From assembly GCA_964017185.1 (NCBI GenBank), contig OZ024869.1, positions 74,250,617 to 74,314,616 of the forward strand: a stretch of DNA of 64,000 nucleotides. Direction: 5' to 3'. The stretch's first letter is position 1. Each line of letters begins with the position of its first letter. This DNA is from Rugalucina vietnamica. Lineage: Eukaryota > Mollusca > Bivalvia > Lucinida > Lucinidae. Below are positions 34,121-45,806 of this stretch, piece after piece. The notes beneath the pieces were generated by a model that saw only the letters and a list, made by a program, of their open reading frames with translations, did no database searches and had not been told where the DNA came from. Position numbers and translations under genes: made by a program.

Positions 34121-37100
34121 TAGTCCGGTAGAATCTGAGGTGGACCTGGATTTGGGGTATATAGAAAATGTTTTGACTGATTATGATAGCCAACACATTC
34201 AGGAACAAGAATCCACATGATGCCACCTTGGCATCCTTGGGCAACTCTCACAATTCAATATGGCATCCAAGAGGGTTGCCATCTGTTAAGACCTTACAAT
34301 ACTAGGCCCATAAAGTGCAAATTCTTTTATTATCTGATCAGAAATAGTCCATAACCACTATATATGTATCATATGGTGAAAAAGTTGCACTACATTGGTC
34401 TTATGTCAGTGTGAAATAAAGATGGCATCCAAGATGGCCGCCAAAATCATACAAAAAATTTCTTGGCCAAATGTCAGTTAATTTTTGCAGTATTATGGCT
34501 TTATAAGTGATGTACAGGGAGGATATACAATGCAAGAGCCCATATAGTGACATTTTGTTATCCTTGGGCCACTCGCATAATTCAAGCTGGCGTCCAAGAG
34601 GGTTGCCATCTCTTTAAACCTTACAGTACTAGGCCCTTATAGTGCAACATTACTTGTTTTCTGGTCAGAAATAGTCCACAACTATTATCAAAATATAATA
34701 TGGTGAAAAGATTGCAGTTCTATGCGTCTTATATGTTATTTTTTATTTTATTTTTTTTAAATCATGGCATCCAAGATGGCCGCCAAAAGTTAAAAAATGA
34801 TTTTCTGAACCAAATGTCGGCTTTTTACAGGAATTAAACTTTTCAAGTGATGTATAAGAAGGATTTTCTACTCAAGAACCCAGGTGGTGCCATTTTGTCA
34901 CCCCTTTGCCTCATGCATAATTCAATATGGCATTCAAGAGAGTTGTCATCTGTTAACACATTGCAGTGCTAGGTGTGTTTAATTCAAAATCGTGTGTTTT
35001 ATTATCAGAAATAGTCCAAAATTGTTGTTTGTTTATCATATTGTGATAAAGTTGCATTAGTATGGGTCTTATAATAATGTCAGTTGGAATTAAATTGGCA
35101 TCCAAGATGCCCGTCAAAATAGAAAATATTATATGTCAGGCCAAAATTTAAAATTTATGCTATTTGTAAGTGTGTGCAAGAAAGATATGCGGGACAAAAA
35201 ACAGTCGTTGCCAGCTTGCCACACTTGTGCTACTGGAAACTTCAATATGGCATCCAAGAGGGGTTTCATAAATTAAGACTTTACAGTACCATAGTGCAAA
35301 AATTGTGTTAGGTAATTACAATTGTCTTGATATGTTACTCATGTGTCTTTTTCAATAAAATTACCAACCCAAGGGTGTTTATTTAAGAAATAAATATGGT
35401 ATTGAATATAATAGCAAACATTAAAACCACCATTGCTTCTCATGAAAATGTCTCTTTCTATTGAAAATGTTACATGTTAAATGGTTTCTCAAACTAAAGG
35501 AAAATATGACTGACTTCAACTAATGCATCACATAAAGAGGTTGTCAGTCTGACACATCTAAAGATTTAGGCAGACTGCCTGTTCTTCGGTGAATGTTAAA
35601 GAAGTACAGTAAGGGCCAATTGGAGATTTTCACGCAGCACATGCTATATAAAAAGTTTTGTCTGTTTGTTTAAATTGATATTCAACGTCCCAGTCAACAG
35701 CCATGATCATGTCGGGACGTTGCCTCTATCTTATGGGGCTTGTACTCAAAATTAAAACGTCATGACATTGATGAGCGAACTGGCGCAGGGGAAGATTGTC
35801 GGGCTCTGGTCCTGGAGGTCCCAGGTTCAATCCTCAGCCGGTTCACCGTTCATTGTGGCCTTGAGCAAGTTACAAATCCACAGCTCATTAGGTAATGATC
35901 AGAGATTGATCGACTCAGTATACAGTAAAAAAAAATCCAGAACATGCTTCAAATATAACCACCCAACTATGCCAGTAAGGCTTATATGTATGGATGGTTT
36001 GACTTGAAACCACTTTTTTTCTTGGCAGGCTCAGACTTGAACGGTAAACCAGTAATCAGATGGTTAGTCAGTTCACTCAGTTGCTTGGAGGCACATGCAG
36101 CCCATCTATTTCTTTAGGCCACAATGGGCGGGGGGCCGTATTCCCACCCGACCACCCTTAGATAAAATGTTGACTGCAAGGTAACGTTTGTGTCTCCTGG
36201 ACATGTACAGCTGGCTTTTGCAAGTACATCCCCACTCCCACCACACAAAAGGTAATTACACAGACCTTGCATCGGATAGTGTAGTATGCAAAATGATAAT
36301 GACACTGACTACAAGAATCTAAAAAGATTGTGTTTTCTTTGTAAACTTGGTGTATATTGTGTTTTATCATGTTCTAAAGTTGATTTTGTGTTGATTAACC
36401 AATACCAGACTATCCTTTGACATTCACAAATGATTACGTTGATAGTGTGTTCTCTAAACACAACAATATGAGTGACAGCAGAAGCTGATATGACAAACAC
36501 ATCACTTCTTTCACATTCATCACATCTCAGCACTTATTTAGAATATCCTTTGTGCAGTATCTCCCTATCGGACTGACCTACACAAACATACATGTACCTA
36601 ATGTCAACTATCTGGTGTATCTTTTTAAAGAGAAGAGACAAAATTCACTTCAGACTTGACTGGCTGTCTTAAGAGTATGTGTGCTAGATCAATGACTTTT
36701 GTTCATAGATAATACATTATTTGTAGTTAGTACTACCCCCTTATATTTCAGAAATCATACAGCCAGAGTATGTAATGTGTATGCTAGGACACAATCTATA
36801 ATATGAAAACTGACTGTTATTTTTGGCCTTTATTGCACGGTATAAAATCACTGTTATACTATACTCCGCTATAAATTTTATAGTAAGTTTGTTATAGCCT
36901 TTACCATTCCACTACTGAGAATCACGTGGTATTGTATAGATACAAACCGATCAATGATCTGTGACACACAATGCAATTCTGCCCGAAGTTAAGGCGATAA
37001 ATTTGAGTTTTCTCCTCTAGTTTTTACTCTACTGACTGATAAGTAAGTGCAGGCCATGCGGAAATTGAACATTTATTGAATGAAATTAACATAATGAATC

Positions 37101-38135
37101 CCGGTTATAATAACAGTAGGGTTGGTATATCCATTTCATTTTTGATTGCCATCTTGACTGCCATTTTCATTTCACATGTACATGCGTGTAAGATCGATAT
37201 AAGTGCAACTTTGTGTCACCATGATACATAAATTCGTATCTATATGCTACATGTACTTCTGATTGGAAGACCCAGTATTTTGAACTATAATGACTTGGTA
37301 GTGCAATGTCTTAACAGCTGGTAACCCTCTTGGATTTCATAAAGGTTTATGGGAGTTGCCCAAAGATGAATTGGTGGATTAACCGGATTCTTCTGTCGCA
37401 TATATTTCTTTTACATAGTGATAAATAGGGTAAAAATGAAATTTGGTCGTAAAACAATTTTTACGTTTTGGTGGCCATCTTGGGTGCCAGTTTTAATTCA
37501 AACTCACATAAGGCCAATCGGAATGCCACATATTCACAATATGATACGCAAACTGCATTTGTGGGCTTTTACTGACCAGAAAACACTTGATGTTGCACTA
37601 TAAGGGCCTAGTAATGTAAGGCTTAAAGAGATGGCAACCCTCTTGGACGCCATATTGAACTCTGGGAGTGGCCCAAGGGTTACAAAATGGCACCATCTGG
37701 GTTCTTGCATTGTATATCCTCCCTTTGCAAAACCTGTAAAGCTATACACATGTATACTGCAAAAACTGACCCATTACCAAAAAAATCAATTTTTTATCAT
37801 TTTGGCGGCCATCTTGGATGCCATCTTTATTTCACACTATCATAAGGCCAACGGAAGTGCAACTTTTTCACCATATGATACATTTATAATGGTTGTGTGC
37901 GATTTCAGATCAGAAAATAAAAGACTTTGCACATTATGGACCCACTACTATAAGGTCTAAACAGATGGCAACCCTCTTGGACGCCATATTGAATTGTGCG
38001 AGTTGCCCAAGGATGCCAAGGTGGCATCATGTGGATTCTTGTTTCTGAAGGTGTTGGCTACCATAATCAGTCAAAACATTTTCTATATACCCCAAATCCA
38101 GGTCCACCAAAAATCACACATATTCTACCGGACTA
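34121..38135. mobile_element. 4-kb palindromic element built of ~335-bp units
   Basis: Inverted ends TAGTCCGGTAGAAT / ATTCTACCGGACTA, flanked by ACAT-like sequence on both sides, or by TA if the terminal TA is counted. The left arm (34121 to about 35300) has four degenerate units of about 335 bp, each with GGCATCCAAGAGGGTTGCCA and AAGATGGCCGCC. The right arm (about 37300-38135) has three in opposite orientation. The middle (35400-37290) is mostly unassigned and contains SINE pieces. No protein is encoded. Confidence 0.7.
35655..35885. mobile_element. SINE fragments
   Basis: 35670-35720 matches the tail of the SINE at 42783-42980 (CAACGTCCCAGTCAACA, ATGTCGGGAC). 35775-35880 is a separate plus-strand tRNA-like head with A-box-like CTGGCGCAGGGG, B-box-like GGTTCAATCCT and the following TTGTGGCCTTGAGCAAGTTA. 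Confidence 0.55.
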
Positions 38136-38458
38136 CATGTTAGTTCAACTAAAAAATAGTCTACATTCAGTAATCGTATAAAATAGCTACATGTAAGAGT
38201 CGCTGGAGAACATTTATTAAGGTCGAGACCTTTTTACGATTTCTCTCTGGAATCTTACAAAATACATGTATTTAGGTCTCTGGAAACAGAGGTAGGTTTT
38301 GGCACAAATCGGAAGTGCACAAATTTTTGGCCGTATATTACCAACATCGGAATACCTAATAAACAGAATACTGACCCCGGTCCTGTCTCGGCTCTATTGC
38401 ATATTTGAGTGAAAACCACTTAGTGAACACCGACACTGTTTTGTAAATTGTTCTACAG

Positions 38459-38542
38459 AATTGTGCAGCTACAGCGAGATTTGAAAGAGACTTGTGAAGA
38501 GATGACCATATTGAAAAACGAAAATAAGAATCATGTAAAACT
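38459..38542 (+). CDS. internal exon E of the spliced gene (coiled coil)
   Basis: Acceptor TTGTTCTACAG; donor GTAAGT at 38543 (consensus). The length, 84, equals 1+81+2, the same size as exon D. It reads IVQLQRDLKETCEEMTILK followed by NENKNHVK, clearly amphipathic and rich in Glu and Lys. With exon D it makes a continuous coiled coil likely used for self-association. Equal length and phase of D and E hint at an old exon duplication, though the sequences are not close. Confidence 0.72.
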
Positions 38543-38850
38543 GTAAGTATTACTAAAGATAAATCCACTCAAGCCTTGGTATAGGTCTTACAAGAATTTT
38601 AAAATTGTTGTGACATTTCAAACAGGCTGTCCCACTTGCTTTCAGGTTGAATGATCCTATTGCATGATTGCTTTGTGTAACATGCGGTAACGATCTCATC
38701 TCTCTATCCACTGACCAATACCAATACAATACACTACTGGATCATATGCTCTGCACAAGAAAAAAATCAACACACACAAACTCCCGCGTGACTTTCGAAA
38801 TTGCAGGTCCCTTCAATGTGAGACTTGAATTTCTATGTTTTTCTACATGT

Positions 38851-39100
38851 ATCTTAAGTACTATACATGCACGTACATGCATAATGTATCAGTTGAATAA
38901 AATCTCAGAATGATTAACTAAATGGGCTTCTTTTTGCACAACACAGTTCTTTAGCTTTACAGGGGATTGATTCATATCTTAAGTACTATACATGCACGTA
39001 CATGCATAATGTATCAGTTGAATAAAATCTCAGAATGATTAACTAAATGGACTTCTTTTTGCACAACACAGTTCTTTAGCTTTACAGGGGATTGATTCAT
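38851..39100. repeat. 125-bp tandem duplication
   Basis: The unit starting ATCTTAAGTACTATACATGC at 38851 is repeated at 38976 with about one difference (GGGCTTC/GGACTTC). It must be recent. Confidence 0.95.
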
Positions 39101-39471
39101 ACCCGAGTAACTTTAAAAATAGCATTAACTAAATTGGTAGACAATATGACCATATAGGAAAAACATGTTGCACATGTTATTTCAGTTGAAAAGCATCAGC
39201 TGTACAGAACATTTTGCACGATATCTAGGAGTCATGGTTGTGGATGACCTAACGACAATCAATATTAAAGAACTATATGGGCCCAAAACAAGGGCTTAAT
39301 GTCTTTTCACCACCTTTTATAACATATTTAGAGAAATAAATGAAAACGGAGCCCTGGCTATCTTAGGTACATATAAGCTGTCAAACAGGACAGGTTATAC
39401 ACTTTTTATACCATTTGCTTGGCACCTTGGGGCAAAGCTTACAATAATACAATACACCTGTCACCACTTTT

Positions 39472-40040
39472 TAGCTCACCTGAGCCGGATGCTTAAAAGG
39501 TGAGCTTATAGGATGGCCATGCTCCGTCGTTCGTCCGTCCGTCGTCCGTCCGTCGTCTGTCCACAATTTCAAAGATCTTCTCCTCTGAAACCGCTTGGCC
39601 AATCATAGCCAAACTTCATGTGGAACATCCTTAGGAAGGGGGAATGAAAGTCTATAAAAATGGTCCAAGTCATATGACCAAGATGGCCGTCTTGTCCATA
39701 TATGGTAAAAAGCCATAAAAAATCTTCTCTGGAACCGGTGGACCGATTACAAAGAAACTTGGTGTGTAGCATCGGGGACCCTGACCCATCATAGTTTATA
39801 TAAATCATGACCTTGGTTGACCTTGACCTATTTTACAGCAAGGTCAAGTTTGATTACATTGGCTTTTCAGTGAAATAAGTGACATGAATGTTGGTAGATT
39901 CAGACAACATGTTGAGCTAACGAAGTGTTGTGAGTATTAAAGTTCAAGGTCATTTCTTGACCTTGGCCAAAGGTCATTTACAAATTTAAAAATGTAAGAC
40001 TTAATTTTCTAAGCTCACATGTTGTCCGTTGGATTGAAAA
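39472..40040 (+). mobile_element. family M copy 6, 3'-truncated
   Basis: Has the start hairpin and one unit, then diverges after CTTGACCTTGGCCAAAGGTC into a piece of the 31-kb foldback family (40050-40235). Confidence 0.75.
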
Positions 40041-40049
40041 TCTGAATTT

Positions 40050-40235
40050 GTCTAGTTTAATGGATTGGACAAAATAGGTAGCTGATCTTTAACGGTAAAA
40101 TATGTGACAACGCTCTAGGCTGACTGAATTCGACTTTTGTATTATCTCCCTACTTGAACAGATGGACTAGCCGACCACGCCCAGATATGAATATTAAAGT
40201 TGCCGCCCATACAGTGACCCATTTGCCGAGGTATA
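40050..40235 (+). repeat. fragment of the 31-kb foldback family
   Basis: Matches 32115-32290 (GACAAAATAGGTAGCTGAT ... CCGACCACGCCCAGATATGA). Confidence 0.75.
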
Positions 40236-40527
40236 CACAGGTTGAGATCTAGTTGGTTTGAAAATTCAGTAAAACAAGTTTAATAAAATAGGATTTTTCC
40301 CCTTTTAAAAGCTTGCAATCTCTCATAGCTATTTTCAGGCGCTTCTTTCCAGTGTATATAAACGTGTAACTACACAGCGATAAGCAAAGGCCGAAAAGTT
40401 TCAATGCATAATTGAAATATTCAAAACACTTTGAAGTGAAGGATGTGGACCTACAATGTTTGCTTTTAGAAATTAGGCTAAACTTTGGATAACAGGGTCT
40501 TTTCTACAGTTTTTACATTATGGTAGG

Positions 40528-40590
40528 TAGATAGGTAGGTAGGTAGATAGGTACATGTAGGTAAGCAAGCAGCAAGGAAGCAAGCAATGT
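40528..40590. repeat. GGTA / GCAA low-complexity repeats
   Basis: GGTAGGTAGATAGGTAGGTA followed by AAGCAAGCAGCAAGGAAGCA. Confidence 0.9.
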
Positions 40591-41817
40591 GGCCATGTAG
40601 CCTGGCAACCATGGCATATTGGGGTAACCTATAGTCTGCCAGCGGGATTAACTTAGTTAAGTGCACTGGTGAACAACGCGTGACATCCAAGATCGGATAA
40701 TGTCCAAGTCACATGTTGACCTACTCAAGGCTCTTGAAAACCACGAATGCAAGCATGGCTGTTCTAGAATTTAGAATGCAATAACGGACGTAAAGACAGG
40801 TTCTAAAATGTGAAATATGTCAATTTCACACGTTTCACTATCCCATCAACATGTCAGGGGGTCCTAAAAAGGAAAAGGTGGATAGCAAAAAGGGACTTAC
40901 GGTCGACATAGTGGTTCCCTCTGCATCTCAAACGACCCCTCCTAGGACAACAGGGACTTGGCTCTTTGATCAGAAGTAGTGTAGAGGCGGCTGGATAGAT
41001 ACACGACGTCTCCCCCGTAAAGTAGATCCCGTTGGTAAGGGTCACGTCAGTTAGTTAATCATGCAGTTGCTCCTCTCTTTTTTCTGACTTTTCCCACGGT
41101 TAAAGTGTCCGAGGCTCAAGCCGGGAGTTGCGCTGCCTGCTTCTTAGATGACTGTCTCAGCACCACGACAAGGAGAGCAGTGTCCGACCTTTGCTGAGGT
41201 CTCTAGGAGCTCCCAACAAGTGTCACATATGATAAAAGTCTTTCGTGGTGTCCTACAAGGTTCTATGCTTAGTCGGGTGTTTTTCAATGAATGATATTAT
41301 GCCAATACAAGGTCCTTTAGACGTTAATGATGTCAGTGCTCTGCACAGAAAAAAAAACATTTGATGTTATTGACACTGATTATGGTTGTTTATTCGCCAG
41401 TTAACATATATTAGAGATCAATTAGAAGAAAACAGAGATATCATTTGTTCTTCTGAGTAATTCAGCTTTACAACAGGACACTATAACTTGATTGTCAGGT
41501 ATTTTGATATCTGATAAAAGCTCTTTCATTTATAATATTTATGCATGTATTCACTTTTCAGTACTATATGTTTGTGTTGGCATTGCGCTTCTTGGCATAT
41601 TTCTTTTGCTATTCTCTTTTGAAAGAACTTGAAGTATCAGTTTGCAACTTTGTGTGGCTCTTTTTGAGTCTGTGAACTTAAATTCAATTAATATCAAGAT
41701 TTAATTAAAATAACATGTTTTGACTCTTTTTCGACATAAATTGTTCATGTTTAAGTCTATTTGCCATTAATAATTTTTTATGGTAAGTTAAAATATTCTC
41801 ATGTTTCTGCATTTCAG
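40591..41817. other. intron sequence, nothing recognised
   Basis: No repeat family, RNA gene or convincing exon found. Confidence 0.4.
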
Positions 41818-41835
41818 GAGAAAGCAACTGGATCT
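41818..41835 (+). CDS. possible 18-nt microexon of the spliced gene
   Basis: A strong acceptor (TTCTGCATTTCAG) is followed by 18 bases in the right phase (1+15+2), adding RKQLD and joining L on either side, which would extend the coiled coil. The donor GTTAAA is weak. It may be an optional or false exon. Confidence 0.3.
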
Positions 41836-42223
41836 GTTAAAAAGGCATTTTATATCTTCCTGAAATTGCAATTGCTTAACAGAGAGTCATACAACAAGAA
41901 TGTTTACCATGCATTTACTAAGAGAATTGACATGTTACGTATACTCCTCACACGTGTGACTAATAAGTAGAGTTGCTAACTTACCGCACGGCATTCTAGC
42001 AAGCAGTTGAGTGAATAATTGTTATTCTTATGTTAAATGCTTTACTTGCATCAATAAGTATCATTTACTTTAAAATGTTCTTTTTTTGACATACATGATA
42101 TATATCTATTGCTCATCTAAGATACTTCCGTCGGAACAAAACGCAATGCACTTTTCAAATCTATAATTAAATTACAACTGATGGTTATGCAATGATATAT
42201 AGTTTGTTTCTATTTGCTTTCAG

Positions 42224-42268
42224 AACTTGCTCTAGTATGGCATATAATGGTCCGGAACTGTATAAACA
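42224..42268 (+). CDS. internal exon G of the spliced gene
   Basis: Acceptor TATTTGCTTTCAG; donor GTAAGT at 42269. The length, 45, equals 1+42+2, phase-compatible with exon E (or the microexon) and with the last exon. It reads TCSSMAYNGPELYK. Short, but both splice sites are near consensus. Confidence 0.62.
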
Positions 42269-42436
42269 GTAAGTACATATTTGACCATTAAAATAATATG
42301 TTTCACTGATGATTACAAAAATATGGTGTCACACTGATGATTACAAAAATATGATGTCAGGCCGCATATAAAATTATTTGTGTTTGCCCTCTCCCTACCC
42401 TGTATAGAAAACTTGGGTAGCTAGGTAGACCTTTTT

Positions 42437-42690
42437 TAGCTCAACTGAGCGGAAGGCTCAATAGGTAAGCTTATAGGATGGCCATTCTCCGGCGTCCGTC
42501 CGTCCTCCGTCGGCCGTCCATCCGTCGTCCACAATTTCAAAGATCTACTTTGAAGCCGCAAGGCCAATCTAAACAAAAACAAACTTCACCCAGAGCATCC
42601 TTTGGTAGGGGGAACGAAAGTTCATATCAATGGTCCTGGTCACATGACCAAGGTGGGCGCCATGGCTATAAAAAGTTTCCTTTTAAAAGG
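42437..42690 (+). mobile_element. family M copy 7, short fragment
   Basis: Start hairpin (TAGCTCAACTGAGCGGAAGG), GTCC tract and half a unit, ending after ATGGCTATAAAAAG. Confidence 0.75.
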
Positions 42691-42782
42691 AATGTTTGCC
42701 CAGTATTATTAAAAAACGAAAACTACTTTTTATTTGACCAAAAATAAACAACAAAAGCCAATTAGCTTATGGGCTCTTACTT

Positions 42783-42980
42783 GTTTGTGTTGAGGCTTAA
42801 CGTCCCAGTCAACAAGTTTTCAGTCCTGTCGGGACGGAGCCAACGCTTCCTTGGTTTAACCAGTACTAGGGAGTTAATGTGTCTTGCTCGAGGACACAAC
42901 ACGTTGCCGCCTGTGGGGATCGAACCAAGGACCTCTGAATTCGGAGTCCGACGCTCTACCACTACGCCACCGCGCTCCCT
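42783..42980 (-). mobile_element. tRNA-derived SINE
   Basis: The minus strand starts with a tRNA-like head (A box TGGCGTAGTGG, B box GGTTCGATCCC, anticodon region ACTCCGAAT, Arg-like). A body with GTCCTCGAGCAAGACACATT and GCTCCGTCCCGACAGGAC follows, and it ends with GGGACGTTAAGCC. A truncated sister lies directly beside it at 43030-43205. Confidence 0.8.
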
Positions 42981-43029
42981 TTCTGAGCTGTTGCAAAAGC
43001 TAAATAAACATATCCAAATAAATGATATT

Positions 43030-43205
43030 TGATTGATTGTATTGAGGCTTCACGTCCACGTCATCAATTTTTCAGTCATGTCGGGACGGAGCCAACGCTT
43101 CCTGTTTTTAACCAGTACTGTAGGAAGTTAATCTGTCCTGCTCAAGGACACAACACGATTCCACCTGTGGGGGTCGAACCCAGGACCTCTCGATTCGGAG
43201 TCCAC
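43030..43205 (-). mobile_element. tRNA-derived SINE, 5'-truncated
   Basis: Same family as 42783-42980 and same orientation, with the first half of the tRNA head missing. Two copies side by side suggest repeated use of one target or a tandem event. Confidence 0.75.
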
Positions 43206-44155
43206 TCACATAATAATAATATTTGAGATATCCGATGAAATCAGTAACTAGTGTTCTCGAACACATTTCTCAAATTATCTGGGCAATGCTATTTCTAGCT
43301 ATCACATCATTGCTCAAAAGCATCCGAAATCGGTGTTACACTGTAAAACATATTACTGAAAATATCCAGGATGACGTTCTATTGTACACTTTGTATACTG
43401 TGTAACAGTTAAAAAAACATGATGGCGAAAACGTTCAGCACCAACCCCCCCCCCCCCCCGCCATAAAGATCAAATGGCCTCTGCCTAGTCATTATCCATC
43501 TTCATGATCATTTTACGCGGATTTTACACAAGAACACTCAGCACCATTGTATGAGCAACAATATGTAGCTATTGCATCAATAGAATCATCAATTTTGTTT
43601 GCTCCAGACCCGTTTTCGGACAGGGTCCAAGATAAAACGAAGAACAAGCTGCATCATGATAAAAACCGTTCTTTCTTTTTGCTTTTTCAAGCGAAAATAA
43701 AGTCGCAGATCAGATGTGTTGTCACTACACAGCTGATCAACGTTTTTGCTTTCGCCCCAAAGACAATACAGTTTCTCCTTAACCCAGCTTTCTTCTGTGA
43801 CTGTTCAGTCCGGTTGGTGTACTCGTAGTGCATGTACCTGTTCCGACCTCGCGAAGATCAGTTTTCTAGCTTAAATAATGTCAGTTTTTAACGACTACAC
43901 GCAAGCTAGTTTATCAACACGAACTTTAACAACAGCAAAACACATTTGATTTCTGCTTTGAACATGACGGACTATAAGAAGCTGTAAACTTACAAAAGTT
44001 TTTTTTTTTTCTGTTGCGTCATGTCTGGATCAGAATTTTCTGTTTTCTAGTCTATGTCGTCGTTAAAGCTGTTTTCTGATGATTATGGTCGGAAACTCCG
44101 AAAGACCGTGTTTTTTTTTTCGTAATGCGACTTCTTGATAGAAGCTTGACCCCAT
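43206..44155. other. intron sequence, nothing recognised
   Basis: Contains a run of 16 or so C residues near 43446 and A/T runs; no exon in the required phase found. Confidence 0.4.
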
Positions 44156-44159
44156 GTGA

Positions 44160-44225
44160 CCTTTCAGTATCAGAATTCTTTCTGATTGCGTCATTTCCTG
44201 ATCATTGCCTTTTTGTACTTTTTAC
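44160..44225 (+). repeat. 3' end fragment of retroelement family R
   Basis: TTCTTTCTGATTGCGTCATTTCC then TGATCATTGCC, the shared 3' signature of family R. A severely 5'-truncated copy. Confidence 0.6.
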
Positions 44226-45461
44226 TAGCATGTCAGAAAATAAAACTGAGATCCTTTAAGAGCAGTGAACATATCAATGAGAAAGGGGATGAGCCATGTC
44301 GCTGTTTCAGCTACTTATAAGCCTCTGCAGTGACCCTATAAGGTTTGGCAACATGGAGCCAAACACAATTGCTGTAATTTTGCATCTTTTAAGAATTTAT
44401 CAATATTGACATAAGTGGGTGGGGTATGTTAAACAGATATCTACTGTTTTTTAATCTTCAATCAAATGATCATCATGGGAACATCTTCGTGTGGAACTTA
44501 ACCCCTTCAAACCTATACTTATACAGTAAAATTGAGGTTTTAATGTTTGTAATTATGTAATTTTAAAGTCAAAAACGCTAATTTCTAACAAAATCAATAT
44601 AATAAACCAATATTTTATTATAGGCAAGGTAAATATTTGTAAAATTTAAATTTAGTTAATAAAAAGATAATTTATATGTAATAAAAGTAAATTTCCAAGT
44701 AATCATGGAAAAGTTTCCGTAATGGATGTGCATTTATTGCTCATAGATGTCACAGATACTAGGAATGACTCAATATAGTTATTCTTTTTTTTAAATTTTA
44801 AATAGCTTGGCTTAGAATTGGAAATGTAACTGGTTTTCGTGGGACCCATTTCCTGGTAAATAGAATGCATTTGAATAAATATTGCACAAAGCCTACATGT
44901 CTAGGATACATAATCTGAAAAATTAAGGATTATCTTGGGGTCATGGAAATGCATTTCTCTAGGAAAAGTTAGTGTAAACATGCTTTTCTGGAAAATTCTC
45001 AAAGTGGATAACTTGGGGCGGCTCGTGTTCGCTTATTGTTTGCTGAAAGATGACGTGCCTTTTGTTTCAGGTTCTTATTTGATTAAAGTCAATGACTACA
45101 TCGAAAAATCCTTTCAAAAAAACTACGAAAAATAGGTCCGACGATTTCAAACCGGAAATAACTGAAAAAATACTCACTTGCTCTGAGGTGATCACTCATT
45201 TCACAATGATCATGTATACACAAATCCATGTTCAAAAACATATTCAACAGCCCCAGGATAAAGCATGCTAAAGAATGTAGAATTTTTGACAAAAATAAAC
45301 AATGTTTTTTTTAATACAGGTAAATCTTCATGCATGCATATACAGTGACCACACATAACAGGGTAGTCAATACAGAGACTAGTATAATCCAAATGGGACC
45401 AAATGTATAAAACGATGGTAAGAAAATGAATTAAAACCGATACTAATTTTCTGATTTTTAG
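44226..45461. other. intron sequence, nothing recognised
   Basis: AT-rich. A frame ending in SYLIKVNDYIEKSFQKNYEK (to 45135) follows a good acceptor at 45069, but its phase does not fit exon G. Confidence 0.4.
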
Positions 45462-45585
45462 AATACCCTCACTTATTTCAAAGGACCGAAAGGAAACTAT
45501 AATCTGCATTATGGATGATAGACGGAGAGACTTTTTAGGGTCGCCACACGACACAACACCAGCTATGTACAGTAATAGCAAATAA
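45462..45585 (+). CDS. terminal exon H of the spliced gene
   Basis: Acceptor TTCTGATTTTTAG. It takes two bases from exon G and reads IPSLISKDRKETIICIMDD, RRRDFLGSPHDTTPA and MYSNSK, then TAA at 45583-45585. The stop overlaps an AATAAA polyadenylation signal (45581-45586). The tail is polar and basic, with no membrane segment. Two decayed copies of this exon lie at 53219-53336 and 53595-53670, inside the candidate 47-54 kb element. The joined fragment A-H is about 235 residues. Confidence 0.68.
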
Positions 45586-45806
45586 AAGTAAAACAGAGAA
45601 TTTCAACCGCTGAGCCAAAACATGAGAAAAACAATTTTGGCTACATTAGGGCAACAAAACACAGATCAGTACCGTTGATACAGTATTCAAAAGCATTTTT
45701 GTTTGCATATTTGTTAAACAAGGCATAGTTTACTATACAATCTGCTACCTACGGTCAATGTTTTTTTTTTTTTTTTTTTTTTTTCAGGGCTTCTATTTAA
45801 ATGAAA
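45586..45806. other. 3' flank with poly(T) run
   Basis: Downstream sequence of exon H. A run of about 23 T at 45762-45784 adjoins the truncated M copy 8. Confidence 0.5.

Noticed and set aside
45070-45135. Terminal exon reading SYLIKVNDYIEKSFQKNYEK
   Set aside because: Good acceptor, but its open frame needs one carried base while exon G leaves two; in the required frame it stops after four codons.
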